This document shows positions 34,755-46,819 of a stretch of DNA of 64,000 nucleotides, piece after piece; position 1 is the stretch's first letter, and every line of letters begins with the position of its first letter. The position numbers and the translations under genes were made by a program. Under the pieces are notes generated by a model. It saw only the letters and a list, made by a program, of their open reading frames with translations, was not told where the DNA came from and made no database searches. The stretch covers positions 87,158,244-87,222,243 of the forward strand of contig CM024763.1 of NCBI GenBank assembly GCA_014218235.1, in the 5' to 3' direction. This DNA is from Colocasia esculenta (lineage: Eukaryota > Streptophyta > Magnoliopsida > Alismatales > Araceae).

Positions 34755-36836
34755 GTGGAGGAATTTACTGGGTCGGAGAGTGAGGAAGAAGAGGAAGTTG
34801 TTGAAATTGAGAAAGTCTGTGAGGACTTCGGCCTTCGCTCACTCTTTGGTCCCGACCTTCCATCTCCGTCTTCATCCGCTTCATCTTCCCCTTCAGCTGA
34901 AGTGTGCTCGGCACACGAGTTTCCTTCTCCAACTACTTCCCTCCCCCTCCTTTCTCAACCTATCCTCCCTCCATTCCTCACCTGGCTAGTCAGGCAACTT
35001 CGAGTCAACAACTCATGGTTCTAAGCCTTGACTCCTAAAAAAAATGCCAATTTTCAAAGGTGGGAATGTGAGGTCTCCATCGAGCATCCTTCCTCTGTGG
35101 AGTCTCCTCTGATCGGCCAGGGGCCAACTCTCTTCAACTTAAATTCCCATTCTCGCTCGTCTAGGGGCATTCCTCCTGTACATAGTTTTGTACATAGTCC
35201 TGTAAATAGTAGATTAGATTTAGGGTTAGGATCAGGTCTAGAGTTAGATCTAAGTTTAGAGGAGTCTGGCCCCTCTCAGCCATGCATTCACAAGGAGAAG
35301 GGTAGGCAAGTTCCTGCCCGATATGTTTTGGCCTTGGCTGAGAGATGTGCTAAGTTAAGTCAATTCCGAGAGTTTCTTGAGGAACTTGCTCTCGTAGAGA
35401 CTGATTTTGTAGAAGGTGACTCAGTAGACGATGGTTTAGGGGTATATCTGCTTGATTTTGAAGAGAAAGATGAGCTGGGAGATCTTGGGTCGGAAGAAGA
35501 AGACCTAGTGAGCTCCTATGTGGATGGTACGAAGAGGTTTGATAAGCCAACCATGGCTGCGGACGAGCCAACCAAAGAGATCAACCTTGGCACCGAAGAA
35601 TCCCCGAAGGTAGTTTTGATTAGTGCCAACTTGAGCATAGAAGAAGAAGAAGCTATTGTAGCTATCCTTAAAGAATTCTCCGATGGTTTTGCCTGGTCCT
35701 ACGAGGACATGCCGGGGCTTGACACCTCTTTGGCCGAGCACCGTTTGGTCTTAAAAGCCGATGCAAAAGCCGTCAAACAAAAGCTAAAGAGGCTGCACCC
35801 CAAGCTTATGCTCAAGATCAAAGAGGCGGTTGATAAGTTGCACAAAGCCAAATTCATTAGGGTTGTGCTTTATCCGTAGTGGGTAGCTAACATCGTCCCT
35901 GTGATGAAGAAGGATGGTAAGGTTAGGATCTGCATAGATTTCCGTGACCTTAATCGTGCTTTCCCTAAGGACAATTTTCCTCTCCCCCACATAGATGTCC
36001 TAGTGGACAATACTGCCAGTCTTGAGATGTTGTCTTTTGTGGATGGTTTCTCTGGGTATAACCAGATCCGTATGGCAGAGGAACACCAGGAGAAAATTTC
36101 TTTCACCACGCCCTGGGGGACCTATTGTTATGTTGTGATGCCCTTCGGACTGAAGAATGCGGGAGCAACATATCAAAGGGCAATGATGGCAATTTTTCAC
36201 AACATGATGCATGTGCGCATGGAGGTCTATGTTGATGATGTCTTGGTTAAATCTAGAACTCGACAAGGCCATGCTGAAGTCGTCCGAGCAGTTCTCCAAC
36301 GGTCTAGAGAACATAAGCTTAAGATGAACCCCAAGAAGTGTGCTTTCGGAGTATCCTCGGGAAAGTTGCTTGGGTTCATAGTTAGCAAGAGGGGAATTGA
36401 GATTGATCCTAACAAGGCCAAAGCAATAATCGACATGCCTCCTCCTAGGAATATCAAGGAAGTTAGAGGGCTAATTGGTAGACTTCAGTTTATTAGAAGA
36501 TTCATTTCTCAACATTCAATCCGTTGTAAGCCCTTCTATGAGATGCTTAGAGGAGAGGCTAAGTTTGATTGGAACGATAAGTGTCAAAAGGCCTTCAAAG
36601 AATTGAAGAGTTATCTATTCAATCCCCCTGTTCTCACTCCTCTGGTCCCGGGTCGGTCTTTATTGCTCTACGTGTCAACCATGAAGATTCTACTAGAGCA
36701 GTCTTGGCTCAATATGACGATGAGAAGAAGGAGAGAGCGGTGTGTTACCTATTCAAGTTGTTCAATGAAGTTGAGAAGAGGTACACTGCTATGGAAAGGA
36801 CATGTGCGGCCGTCGTCTGGGTTGCCCAGAAGTTGA
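34755..36836 (+). pseudogene. Element B reverse transcriptase
   Basis: The linker and N-terminal RT region (34755-35879) ends in TAG (35877-35879), in a place where the family has a sense codon. RT resumes in the same frame and shows ICIDFRDLNRAFPKDNFPLP, FVDGFSGYNQI, the palm motif VYVDDVLVKS near 36220-36250, and GFIVSKRGIEIDPNKAKAI. The D-D pair at the catalytic site is present. A one-base deletion near 36683 shifts the frame so that the RNase H part continues in the frame of 36581-37567. The type of RT (SLEMLSFVDGFSGYNQI) is that of the Tat/Athila branch. Confidence 0.88.
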
Positions 36837-37567
36837 AGCATTATTTCCTAGCTCATGAGGTGAAGCTTCTGGCGCGAATGGACCTAATTCAGTACTTGCT
36901 TGAGAAACCCATTCTGACTGAACGTTTGATGAGGTGGCAAAGTTTCCTTAATCAATTTGACATCACCTACGTGAATCAGAAGTCAATCAAGGGGCATGCC
37001 ATTGCCGAACATTTGGCCCACCACCCCTTACCTTCATGTTGTCCTGTTGATGAAAGTTTTCCGGATGAAGAGTTAGGAGCCATTATTGATGGTGAACCTT
37101 CATGGATACTTTACTTTGACGGAGCTCTCAATTCTAAAGGGAGTGGAATAGGGGCAGTCCTCCTCTCATCGGAAGAGGTAGTGATTCCGCACGCCTACCA
37201 ACTAACCTTCCCTGCCACGAACAATGTGGTCGAATATGAGGCACTCCTAGTTGGGCTGAAAATGGCATTGTTGCTCGGATTTAAGAAATTAAGGATAATT
37301 GGAGATTCACAATTGATACTCCGACAGTCCCTTAGCAAGTACCAGACCCGGGATCCCAAGTTGAAATCATACCAGGATTTGGTAGGAAGAGTAATTCGAC
37401 AGTTTAGGAAGCTCACTCTAGTTTACACTCCTAGGGCTCAGAACATTCTAGCATATTCACTCGCCTCCCTAGCTCCTTCTCTCCCTATCCCTCTAGGGAA
37501 ATCGTCTGAAACCATATCTGTACAAAGATTGAAAATCCCTTCTCACGCTGATCCATGGTTCTCTTAA
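36581..37567 (+). pseudogene. Element B RNase H plus second, archaeal-type RNase H
   Basis: The first part is the gypsy RNase H domain (DSTRAVLAQYDD, then VEKRYTAMERTCAAVVWVAQKLK, then the H-Y-F-L connection). From about 37090 a second domain follows: ILYFDGALNSKGSGIGAVL, NNVVEYEALLVGLKMAL and IIGDSQLI, giving the D, E and D of an archaeal-type RNase H1. This duplicated RNase H is a hallmark of the Tat lineage. The upstream frame is shared with an out-of-frame overlap; stops follow at 37567. Confidence 0.85.
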
Positions 37568-37569
37568 CT

Positions 37570-38891
37570 CAAGTCTTCCTCTCTTCGAGTCCATGCACTT
37601 TCAAAAGAGCCAGAAATTGACCATGATGATGGCCATCCTTGGTACTTTGACATTGAAAACTATCTCAAAGATAGATCCTTCCCAGATTATGCCACCTCTT
37701 CTAATAGATGGGTCATTCGCCGCGTCTATGAACATTAAAAGATCATAGGTGGCATTCTCCACAAGAAATCCCTCAGTGGGGTCTATCTTCATTGCCTTGA
37801 TGAGATTGAATCCAAAGCATTGTTGAAGCCGCTCACTCTAGTGAATGTGGTGGCCATGTCAATGGTAGAGCAATTGCCCAAAAGTTGCTAAGACACTATT
37901 ACTGGCCTACCGTGGAAGAAGATTGCACTCACTTTGTTCATCATTGTGCTAAATGCCAACTCTATGGTGACAAGATCCATTCTCCTCCTCTCTTCACCCT
38001 CTCATTGCTCCATGGCCTTTCGCCATGTGGGCATTTGATGTGGTCGGCCCACTCGAGGACAGAACTGGAGAAATCCGTAAGAAGTCCTTCATTTTGACCG
38101 CCACTGAGTGCTTCATGAAGTGGGCTGAAGCAAAAGCATTCATAGCGGTCAAAGCTTCAACAGTGGTTAAGTTCATCAAGCGCAACATCTTTGCAAGATT
38201 TGGCGTGTCTCAGGACATCGTCACCGACAATGGACCGCAATTCACTTCACAGAAGCTTCGCGACATGTGTGGTAAATATGGTATAAGTTTACATCATTCA
38301 TCTCCATATTATCCACAAGGTAATGGACAAGCAGAAGCTACCAATAAAACTCCCATCAAAATCATAAAGAAAACTTACAGATCTCACAATAACGATGATT
38401 GGCCAGACCGCTTAGTTGAGGCTCTGTGGGCCTACCGCACCTCGGTCTGAACTCCTATGGGGCAAACCCCCTATGCTTTGACATATGGATCAGATGTGGT
38501 ACTCCCATATGAGATCTTCGTCCCTTCACTAAGAGTTCAATTGGATTCCGAACTTGACCCCGGTCAACGTCGGGAGGCTTTATTAGCACAACTTGAACTC
38601 TTAGACGAAAGGCGAATGATAGCAGTCGACCATGCATATGTTTATCGTCAAAGAATTACAAGTTTTTATGCCAAAAAGGTCCATGAGAGAAAATTTGAAG
38701 TGGGAGAAATGGTCCTAAAGCGCAAAGTCATTAAGGCACCAGGTCCTAGGAGTAAATTGCAAGAAAATTGGGAAGGTCCATTCATTGTCAAAGAAGCATA
38801 CTCAGGGAACGCTTATAGGTTAGTAGACGCCGAGAGAGTTGAGTTGTCACATCCGTGGAACGCAGTCTACCTCAAGAAGTTCTACCCTTAG
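37570..38891 (+). pseudogene. Element B integrase
   Basis: The zinc-binding N-terminal part is decayed: HYYWPTVEEDCTHFVHHCAKC at 37888-37950 gives the C-x2-C end. The core has all three catalytic residues: D in MWAFDVVGPL, D in IVTDNGPQFTS and E in PQGNGQAEAT. A TGA at 38448-38450 (CGA in relatives) splits it from the C-terminal part at 38457-38891, which carries the WEGPFIV motif and ends at TAG. No chromodomain follows, as expected for Tat elements. Together the pieces would insert element cDNA into chromosomes. Confidence 0.87.
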
Positions 38892-40186
38892 TCGGTTAGT
38901 CAAGTCTGTCATTCATCACTTGTCAATGTCATGGGTTTGAGACTCTACTTTTTTTGCATGGCCACTAGTGAGGTAGGGTCTCTTCATACACCACACGATG
39001 TTGGAGTATTGACCATTAGTAGAAAATCATAAGTACACTTGGATGTGTCTAATTAGGTCAACGTAACCCCTTTTCTCTTCTCACTCGGTCAAGTCTGGAA
39101 AAAGGGCAAACTACAAGTAGGGGACCACCCACTCTCACCTGAAAGATAAAGTGATAATAAACAGGGGCAATGAAAGAAAAGCAATGCAAAGGCAAAATGC
39201 CAAACCAAGCCTGAATACTGAAGAAAAGCCAAAAGGTCAAAAAAGGGTAGCAAAAAGTACGTACCCAGAAAAAGGCAGACCAAATCAAGGAGATAGCAAA
39301 TAGTACGTACCTCCAGTAAGGAATCAAAATGAAAAGTACCCCTGAAAATAATTAAAGACTAAGTCTTTAGGTGTAAGATGATGGTTTGGAAACAAAAAGT
39401 GGTTTGAATTGAATTTTCACATGACTTTCTATTTACTTCTTCCAATTTCTCCCTCTAGGGGAAATTTGACCTTGTAAGACCTTCCATGGTGGAAAATATC
39501 AAGAAGGCTAGGGGTAGTCTCCAATGTCAAGGATATCATGCACGACCCTCCTTGCTCATGGCCTCTGTGATTAGGTGGATTATGAAGACCCTATACCATG
39601 ACTTGTGATGAATATGTGTCTTAGAGTCAAATGATAAAAAATCAAAAAAAAATAGAAAATGAAAAAGGAAAAAAGAGAGTTTGTTGATATTTCTCTTGAT
39701 AGTTCCACTATGCACATATTTCTCTTTTATTTTAATAAAAAAAATAGAAAATCAAAACCCAAAAAATTAGTTGTATCATGTACATATACTAACATGTTTC
39801 CTTATTTTCTTATTCAAAAAAAAAGAGAAAAAAAAGAGAAAAAAAATGCATGTACATATTTCCCTTCAGTATTTTATTTGTGTTCCTATCTTTAATTAGA
39901 TATTAGCCCCTTGACCAGATCTCAAGAAAGTTATATCTTTTAGGCAATGGGCTAAAGACAGATCTACACTAACTTTTTTTTCCTTTAAGTGTTGTGGATG
40001 CAAGAACAAAATTGGCAAACCATTCAGGTACACATTGGATGAACAAACTGCATAAAAGTCCACTAAATGATCAAGTTATGTACATAGCATGACAGAGGCA
40101 TATCCCTGGTGGTACATCTGGAGCCTCGCTCCTCACTCCTCTCTTCTCTCCCCCTCTCTAGGCCTCTACCTACGCGAGCTGCTCAC
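38892..40186. other. Spacer between pol and the antisense gene of element B
   Basis: Non-coding and A-rich in 39630-39860, with several A-runs. The plus-strand pol and the minus-strand gene converge here tail to tail. No terminator or gene is recognised. Confidence 0.55.
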
Positions 40187-41964
40187 CTACTCCTCCTCTC
40201 TCTCTCGGCGCCGGTCTGGGAGAGGTGGTCTCGTCGCCGTCGACCCAAAGACTGACCCCGTCCTCACTGGTGTCTCTGGCTGGGCCTGTTGCTGCTGCTC
40301 CCGGTCCTTCTTCAGCACCTGGTTCTTCAAGAACTCTAGATCCGTGACGGCCTGTGCCCGGGCCCTCGCCGCTCCCTCTCCCTCTCCCTCGCCTAGAGCA
40401 GGCGACCCTCCGTCCTTGTCAAATCTAGTCACAGACTCTTCATCTGCGCCTAGAAGGTCGCCCCCACTCCCTACCACTGCACAAAATTGAAGAAATATGT
40501 CAGGTCAGATCAAAACATGTACAAAAAGGCAATAACTCAATGTCTTACCTCCGCCTCCAACTCCTGTGTCCTCGCCTCTAGCTCCCGGATACTCGCCTTC
40601 GCTCGGTCCAGGGCCTCTCGTAGTCGGACTGCCAGGTCCCCATTGGAAGGCTGTGCAGACGAGCTCGCGCTGTATCTCGGCTCGCCCGCACTCTAGCTAG
40701 CTCCTCCCTCTACAATCATATAGATTGGTCAGTCCACAAATCAAATCAAATCATCAAGGTGGGTTGAGTCATGACTTATCAAAAACCGCGTCTTGACGCG
40801 GAGTCTCTCCATCTCCATGGCCTGCTCCGCCAGCCGCCCCTCCAAGAGCCTCACAGCCTCGGACTCGGGCATCTGTCAACCACACTTGCATGTTAGAATC
40901 ATTTAATCAGATGTAAAGGGTTTAGGGTTGAGAGTTCACTTACCACTCTCCAGTCCAGCCGGAGTCGCCCAGCATAGCGTAGTCGGTAGTCAGCCAGGTA
41001 CGCCGCGCTGTCCTGGAGGTCAGTCCGTCGTAGGACCTGCTCCCCTCCAACCCTCCAGTAGGCGACGGTGCTGCCGTACTCCTCGCCCCAGTTGCGGTCC
41101 TCGGTGAAGAAGCATCGGCGGGAGTGTCCCTCTCTCCCTAGAGAGGGTACCTCTAGGGCTGGCTGATGCCAACCTAGAATGCATACTACCAGCTCTAGGA
41201 AGAGGGGCTCGCAGGTCCCTAGGCAGAGCAGCAGCACGTGACGATCGAAAATGGGCGACCCGTTGCCACAGCTTGGTGGGATGAGTCTGCCTCCCCCTGA
41301 TAGGGGGTCCACACCACCTGTAAGAAGAAGAAGACTGGTTAGTCAATTCACATCAAATAGCAAATGAGAGCAGAAGAGAGTGTTAGTTAAGGATTATACC
41401 TGATCATGTGGGAAGAGGTCTAGTCTCGCACGTACGTCCTCGATGCATCGATCCATCACCCTCGGATCGGCCCTCACCTCCCACCGAGCCATGAGGGGTA
41501 CCATGGCCCGACTCCCCTCCGTCTGCACACCACTCCCCATAGGGAGGCGGGTGTACCTCCAAATCTACAAAAAGAAGAAAACACGTCAGTCAGGCACAAT
41601 TTATGTCAATTTATATCAATGATGAGCATTAAAGAGAATTGCAAACCTGAAGGAAGGGGGTGAAGCCCCCGGTACTCTGAGAATGCTGCGAGCTGCTGGG
41701 GAGGAGAGAGAAGAGATGTCTTAGCACTGTAGCACCCCAAGCGTAGCGACCTGCCTGCTCTAGGTCCCTCAACAGCAGCAGGAACTTGTAGTTCATCTGG
41801 GATGACTGCGTCGCGAACAGGAGCCATCCGAAGAGGTACATCATGAAGACCCACACTGACTGCTCCTCGCTCCTCCTCTGAGCTAGATCGACGCCCGCAC
41901 TCCTATGCCGAATTCATCTACGGTCTCCAACGCTCCCCTCCTCCCTCCTCTCAGACCCACTGCG

Positions 41965-44900
41965 TGTGATGATCCTCATTATACCGGTACGGTTATACCA
42001 ACCCACGTCGGTACAGTGAACGTTATCACAGTGGGGCATTTACCCAAACGCTATCACATGATTGAGATACACACAAATATAGATACAGAGTAGCGGAAGT
42101 AAAAGAACAAGGTCTTTCATTTCATTTCATCATCCACATTTAACATACATGATCCAATGACAATTTAAAAGAAATAAAGTCCACATAATGAAGTACTAAA
42201 TTCAAATACATAGTTGTCCACAATTACATAGTGTTTCTATTACAATTCCTCAATTTACATACGATGGAAGTCAAAATGTCAAAACTACAACTCCGCCAAG
42301 CTACTCCCCGCGCTCGTAGTCGCTCTCTACAGTCTCCTCCAAAGGTGTATCACCTACTAAACCTGTACGCCGAAGCAAGGAATGAGTCTAAAAGACTCAG
42401 CAAATAACACCATACACGTCATACATGCATATATCACAATAAGACCTATAATCACTTTCAATAGCCAAACATATAGCATGGTAGGAAACAACCTATCATG
42501 ATACTTCTATAAATTTTAAACACATGTACAAGGTTTATGTCATTCCAAATTAAAGTCCCTACCACATGCTTTCTATTTGTCTATTCACATGAGAGCTACA
42601 TTCACATTTTCAACTTCAACATGATAACGATTAAACATGGAACTATTCACACATAAGTAAGAAACATCCTTAACATGGATTCTACAAATTTTGCACATGT
42701 GGAAATGGCATTTTACACGCATTTAGGTTGCTGTTTTGACATAATTTAACACTTACACATCATGGATCACAATTTCATGATTTATCATATTAGTTCCACA
42801 TGTTTACACAATTACACATTCACATTGCTTACTTTTTACACATTGCAGATTTTCACATATTCACACTACACAATTTACACATGTTCACATTCACATTTCA
42901 CAATTTAGTACCGTGACACATAGTCCAAACCACCATTAGAAGGACACATCACATAACACATACACATAGACGCCACCTAGGCAATATAGTGACCGGGAGA
43001 ACAAGTCTCCTCCCTAACCCGTGGTACTTGTCCACCTCCAGGATTTCATCCTAATGCCCTTAGGATCTTAACACATTGAACCTTCCCATGGGGACTTTCC
43101 CATGGTATGGTTCCACCGCCCTCTATGGAAGCAGTGTCACACATGGCACACACTATTACACATTACACATTCCGATTTTTAACACACATGTTGCACATGA
43201 ATTACACATGGCTCACATTTCTCATTCATACACATGGCTCTATTTTTCCCTAACATGATACTACTGTTGACAGACTTTAAACATTCAATACTTTACACTA
43301 ATCAGGCTGAACAATGCATAATCAAACCACATTCATGATAACATGCATTAATCACTCGTTTTCACATGGAAATCTCATATTGCCTTTTTCTGTTATCCAA
43401 ATCACATGAAAATTTAACCACACACTATCTGCAGTTTCTAACCACACACGCAAATTTTTCACATTTTTCTGAGTCATATTTGCATTTACAGAAATTAAAA
43501 CATTCAATCTCATGCCATTCATAATTCAATTTATCATGGAACATAACATGAATCTCAGATTTGACATTTCACAGATCTGAATCTATCATACACATTGTTA
43601 AAGGAATTTTCTCCGAATTTATTGCACAACATACAATTTACTATGGATTTTTGAAAATCCTACACATGCCTTCTATTTCCATTGCAGAAATTACAGTAAA
43701 TCACACGAACATGAACAAATACTCAAATTTACAGGGTATAGACTGACACATATACACATGGTATAGAAAAATCTAGGGCATTTAATTTCTCAGGAATCAT
43801 GTAGACAGTAGGTGAACATGCATAACCCATTTTCCAAACATGTGTTTCAATAAATCTAAAAATTTATGCCATCCACAGAAAAGTACAGAAAATTTCACAC
43901 ACATCACATTATCTATTTTACATAACATATAAAAATTACACTATATCCTCATGTGTCAAAGTTCGGAAAATAATTATATAAGGCAGAACAATTTACTGTT
44001 CTGCACTGAAGAACTTAACGGCAGTGTCTGGCCGTTCAAGGAGATTGACGGCAAGCGCTGGCCGCTGACTGGAGATCTTGACGGCAAGAGGGCTTGACGT
44101 CAAGTTCCTGTCTGTGCAAAAACATAGACCGAGCTCCAGATAACAGAGGAATGTGAGGATCCAGGACACGATAAAAATCCATAAAAATGTCTAGGACCTA
44201 CTGGATACACACATGCACCACGGGAATGGGTTACTTGCCTTTCTAAAAACCTCCAAAGGGATCTAAGTTGTTGTTGAAGCTCTCCTTGGGCAGTCCCAAG
44301 AAGCCTCCAAACTCTTCTTGCTCCGGGTTCTTGGTCGATGTAGACGCCAAACCAACGTCGGGGAAGCCTTCCCCTATGTCCCAGCTATCCTCCAGTCGGT
44401 GTAGATCGCCGGGAGAAGACTTCAGTCTCCGGATTCAAGCTTGCCAAGTTCAGGTTTCCTTCAGTCCAGAGCTAGGGTTTCTCTCCTCTCTTCAAAGAGT
44501 CAAGAGAGCTCTTCTGGTGCAGAAGGGGTTTGGTTTATAGGAGAATGGGTTTGGGATATCCCGGAGGGGTGATGTGAAGGCCTAATAGCCATTGGGGACA
44601 TCTCCCCAATGGCTGGGCGTGCTTGCCCCCAGAATTCCGGGGTCTGCAGCGCATGCAGGTCAAAGATATTAACGTCCACATCCATGGCCGTTGACTTAAG
44701 TGTTAGTGTCAAACGTTGTTGACGACGGTTATCATGGACGTCCACCATGTTGACGCCAATTGGCCCTTCGTCCAGAACTTAAAACATGCAGAAAATCCAT
44801 GCATATTCTATATACTTTTTTTTTTTATAACGAGGAAATCCCGCCCCATGTGGCTTTGTGGGCTCAAGGATTGGTGTTCGTGAACTCCAAGGTCAGGACT

Positions 44901-45286
44901 TGGCAGCTCCTACTTTCCGTATACCCGTATTTCCCTTACCCCACTTGACCGGAAAAACCCCGGATTTACACACCTCGAGGATTGCATGAAAATCAGGTAA
45001 GCCCCCCCCCCAGGAATCGAACTCGGGACCTTCTGCTTTTAAGCAAGAGTTCTAACCGATCGACCCAACCGGGGTCCTCGCATATTCTATATACTTACAT
45101 GAAATATGTATACTATCATGTACACACTACCACCATGCAATTCAAGTAATATTTATAATCTAATTATACACATGCACACATAAGTATAACTAGTTAATAC
45201 GTACGTAGATATGTACATCTATGCATACACAAGCATGAATTATTTACACGTAATAAAGTAATACAACAAAATTCGAGGGCCTTACA
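41965..45286 (-). mobile_element. Solo LTR of family A, antisense, inserted in aORF2
   Basis: On the minus strand it starts TGTAAGGCCCTCGAATTT (45286) and ends GAGGATCATCACA (41965), matching the LTR ends of element A. A CTGCG duplication lies at 41960-41964 and 45287-45291. Its 3322 bp exceed the element A LTR by an internal SINE insertion and small indels. It splits exon 2 of aORF2. GACGTC-type half-sites lie at 44030-44105 and 44660-44760. Divergence from element A is clear, so this is an older member. Confidence 0.93.
44818..45079 (-). mobile_element. tRNA-derived SINE
   Basis: The 262-bp insertion is flanked by a perfect 17-bp duplication GCATATTCTATATACTT (44801-44817 and 45080-45096). 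On the minus strand it begins with a tRNA-like head: GGACCCCGGTTGGGTCGATC with an A box at 45067-45056 and a B box GAGTTCGATTCC at 45024-45013. A body unrelated to tRNA follows, and it ends in a poly(A) tail of about nine bases. The LTR copies of element A have an unoccupied site at the matching place. The long duplication, poly(A) and RNA polymerase III promoter boxes fit a SINE mobilised by LINE machinery. Confidence 0.9.
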
Positions 45287-45739
45287 CTGCGTCTGAGAGA
45301 GCTCCTACCAGGATGCTCCAGATCGGCCTCCTCCGTCCAGCCACGAACTCTGGCCCTAACAACTCTACCACATCGTCGTGGTAGTCCCTCCTCTCCAATC
45401 CCACTACCGGCTCTCCCTGAACCGGTAATCCTGTGAGATACGCCACATCCTTCAATGTGGGTATCATGTGCCCCCCAAAGCATGATGAATGCCTTGTAGT
45501 CCTCATCCCACCTTTCCCTCAATGCGTCGAGGTAGGGGACGTCCACATGAAAAAGGGGCACTGCCAGGAGGTGTCCAAACTCCATGTGTGCCACCCGTGT
45601 CTGCTGGGCGTCCGGCAGTGCCCTGTACCATGCCCAGCATAGGTCCCATGTCACTCTGCTCCTCATTCGGCCCTTTCCCTGCACAAAACATAGAAAAATA
45701 GACGTCAGGATCAATTGTCGTTAATAAAAAAGTTGACGA

Positions 45740-45930
45740 CAACATTGTTTCCGTTTACCAAAATTAGGCGTCCACATGTCAACCATTTACTCAGGGTTAG
45801 CGTCTAGGAGTTGGCCGTCAAGTTCATAGGTTGACATCTGGGTCCTTTCCGTCAAGTTCATCTTGACGGCAATGGTCTAGACGTTAACTGGAACTCGACG
45901 TCAACCGATGTTGACGTCAAGTTTCTGGTT
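45740..45930 (-). repeat. GACGTC/CTTGACGG motif cluster in aORF2 intron 1
   Basis: The cluster includes a perfect dyad CCGTCAAG, 5-base loop, CTTGACGG (45849-45869), TTGACGTCAA at 45911-45920, CTCGACGTCAACC and several GCGTC/GTCAAC half-sites. It lies in the first intron of aORF2. Confidence 0.8.
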
Positions 45931-46399
45931 AACCCAATGGCATATCCTCTGTTTCCCCCTTCTTTTCCACTTTTTACATACATCCACACGAGGGTTTAGG
46001 GTTTTGATTGGCCTACCTTTGGCCGGTGTGGGGCCTCCCAGGGAGCCTCCGCCTCTGTCTCCTCTTCCTCTCCATCATCGCCAGCCATCTCCTCCGCCTC
46101 CGGCGCACTGCCACCGGCCTCTGTGGCCGGGCCCTCCTCCTCCTCGAGGTGCTCCTCTGCCGCCGAGCCCCTAGTCATGGCCTCTTCCTCCTCCCTCCAA
46201 TCGGGATGGGTCCGAAGCATTAACCTCTTCTCCCTCGCCATTGGGAGAAGTACAGTCCAACATAGTCCAAGAAAGAGAAGAAGATGATTTGAGAGGGTGA
46301 GAGTGGAGGCAAGAGAGTGTGAAGAAGAAGGTGAGAAGTGGAAGGTCTCCAGTAGTTAAAAGAAATGGCGTGAAGAGGCGCCGGAGATGGCCTCGGGTA

Positions 46400-46690
46400 G
46401 GAAAAGCTATGTTTTGAAATTGACGTGCACATGGTGGCTATTGATTTCAAGTTAACGTCAACGTAGTGGTTGTTAAGTTTGAGTTGACGTCCTTACAGTG
46501 GCTGCCTATATCTCGTCTCGAGGTTACCCTATCAGACCCAGTACCACGGTCGACGGCCGACGTGTGGACATCTACTTCATTCTAGACATCCATCGATCTG
46601 GATGTCTATCCTCTATCTGGCGGTTGACAGCAACCATATGGCTGTTTACTTATTTTTGACGTCCATCGATGTGGAGGTCAACCGCTCGCT
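46400..46690 (-). repeat. GACGTC-type motif cluster upstream of aORF2
   Basis: Variants such as AAGTTAACGTCAACG, AGTTGACGTCC, GACGGCCGACGTG, GACATCCATCGATCTGGATGTC (a dyad around CATCGATC) and GACGTCCATCGATGTGGAGGTC recur between the end of aORF1 and the start of aORF2, where a promoter for aORF2 would lie. Confidence 0.7.
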
Positions 46691-46819
46691 CACAGTCACT
46701 CACAGAACACACAATGCAAAGCAATTTAGCACATTCCAACACATACAACACATTGGGCTCAATGTTATTCATTGTTTATTCATCAAGCTTGTGTTACACT
46801 TATTGAATGAGGAAGTACA

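Larger units (their letters stand above)
40187..46241 (-). pseudogene. Element B antisense gene aORF2: plant mobile domain (PMD)-like with coiled-coil tail
   Basis: Seven exons can be traced on the minus strand by GT/AG borders: 46241-46017, 45678-41648 (split by the solo LTR 45286-41965), 41564-41400, 41317-40944, 40872-40787, 40709-40549 and 40476-40187. Exon 1 (MAREKRLMLRTHPDW) is very acidic and joins exon 2 in frame. Exon 2 has WDEDYKAFIML, then, after a frameshift, the PMD signature HMIPTLKDVAYLTGLPVQG, and later LLLLRDLEQAGRYAWGATV. The last exons encode helical, E/R/L-rich segments (EAVRLLEGRLAEQAMEMERL; REALDRAKASIRELEARTQE), likely a coiled coil. PMD proteins include MAIN/MAIL1, which act in silencing, and many transposon-borne relatives. 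The frameshift near 45490, stops after 41964 and the LTR insertion make it a pseudogene. Confidence 0.7.

Noticed and set aside
39659..39895. 78-codon lysine-rich plus-strand frame
   Set aside because: It is a read-through of A-runs in the spacer after pol; composition is simple sequence.
45008..45079. Possible tRNA gene on the minus strand
   Set aside because: The anticodon stem leaves a six-base loop and the acceptor end runs into a C-run; the poly(A) tail and 17-bp duplication show it is the head of a SINE.
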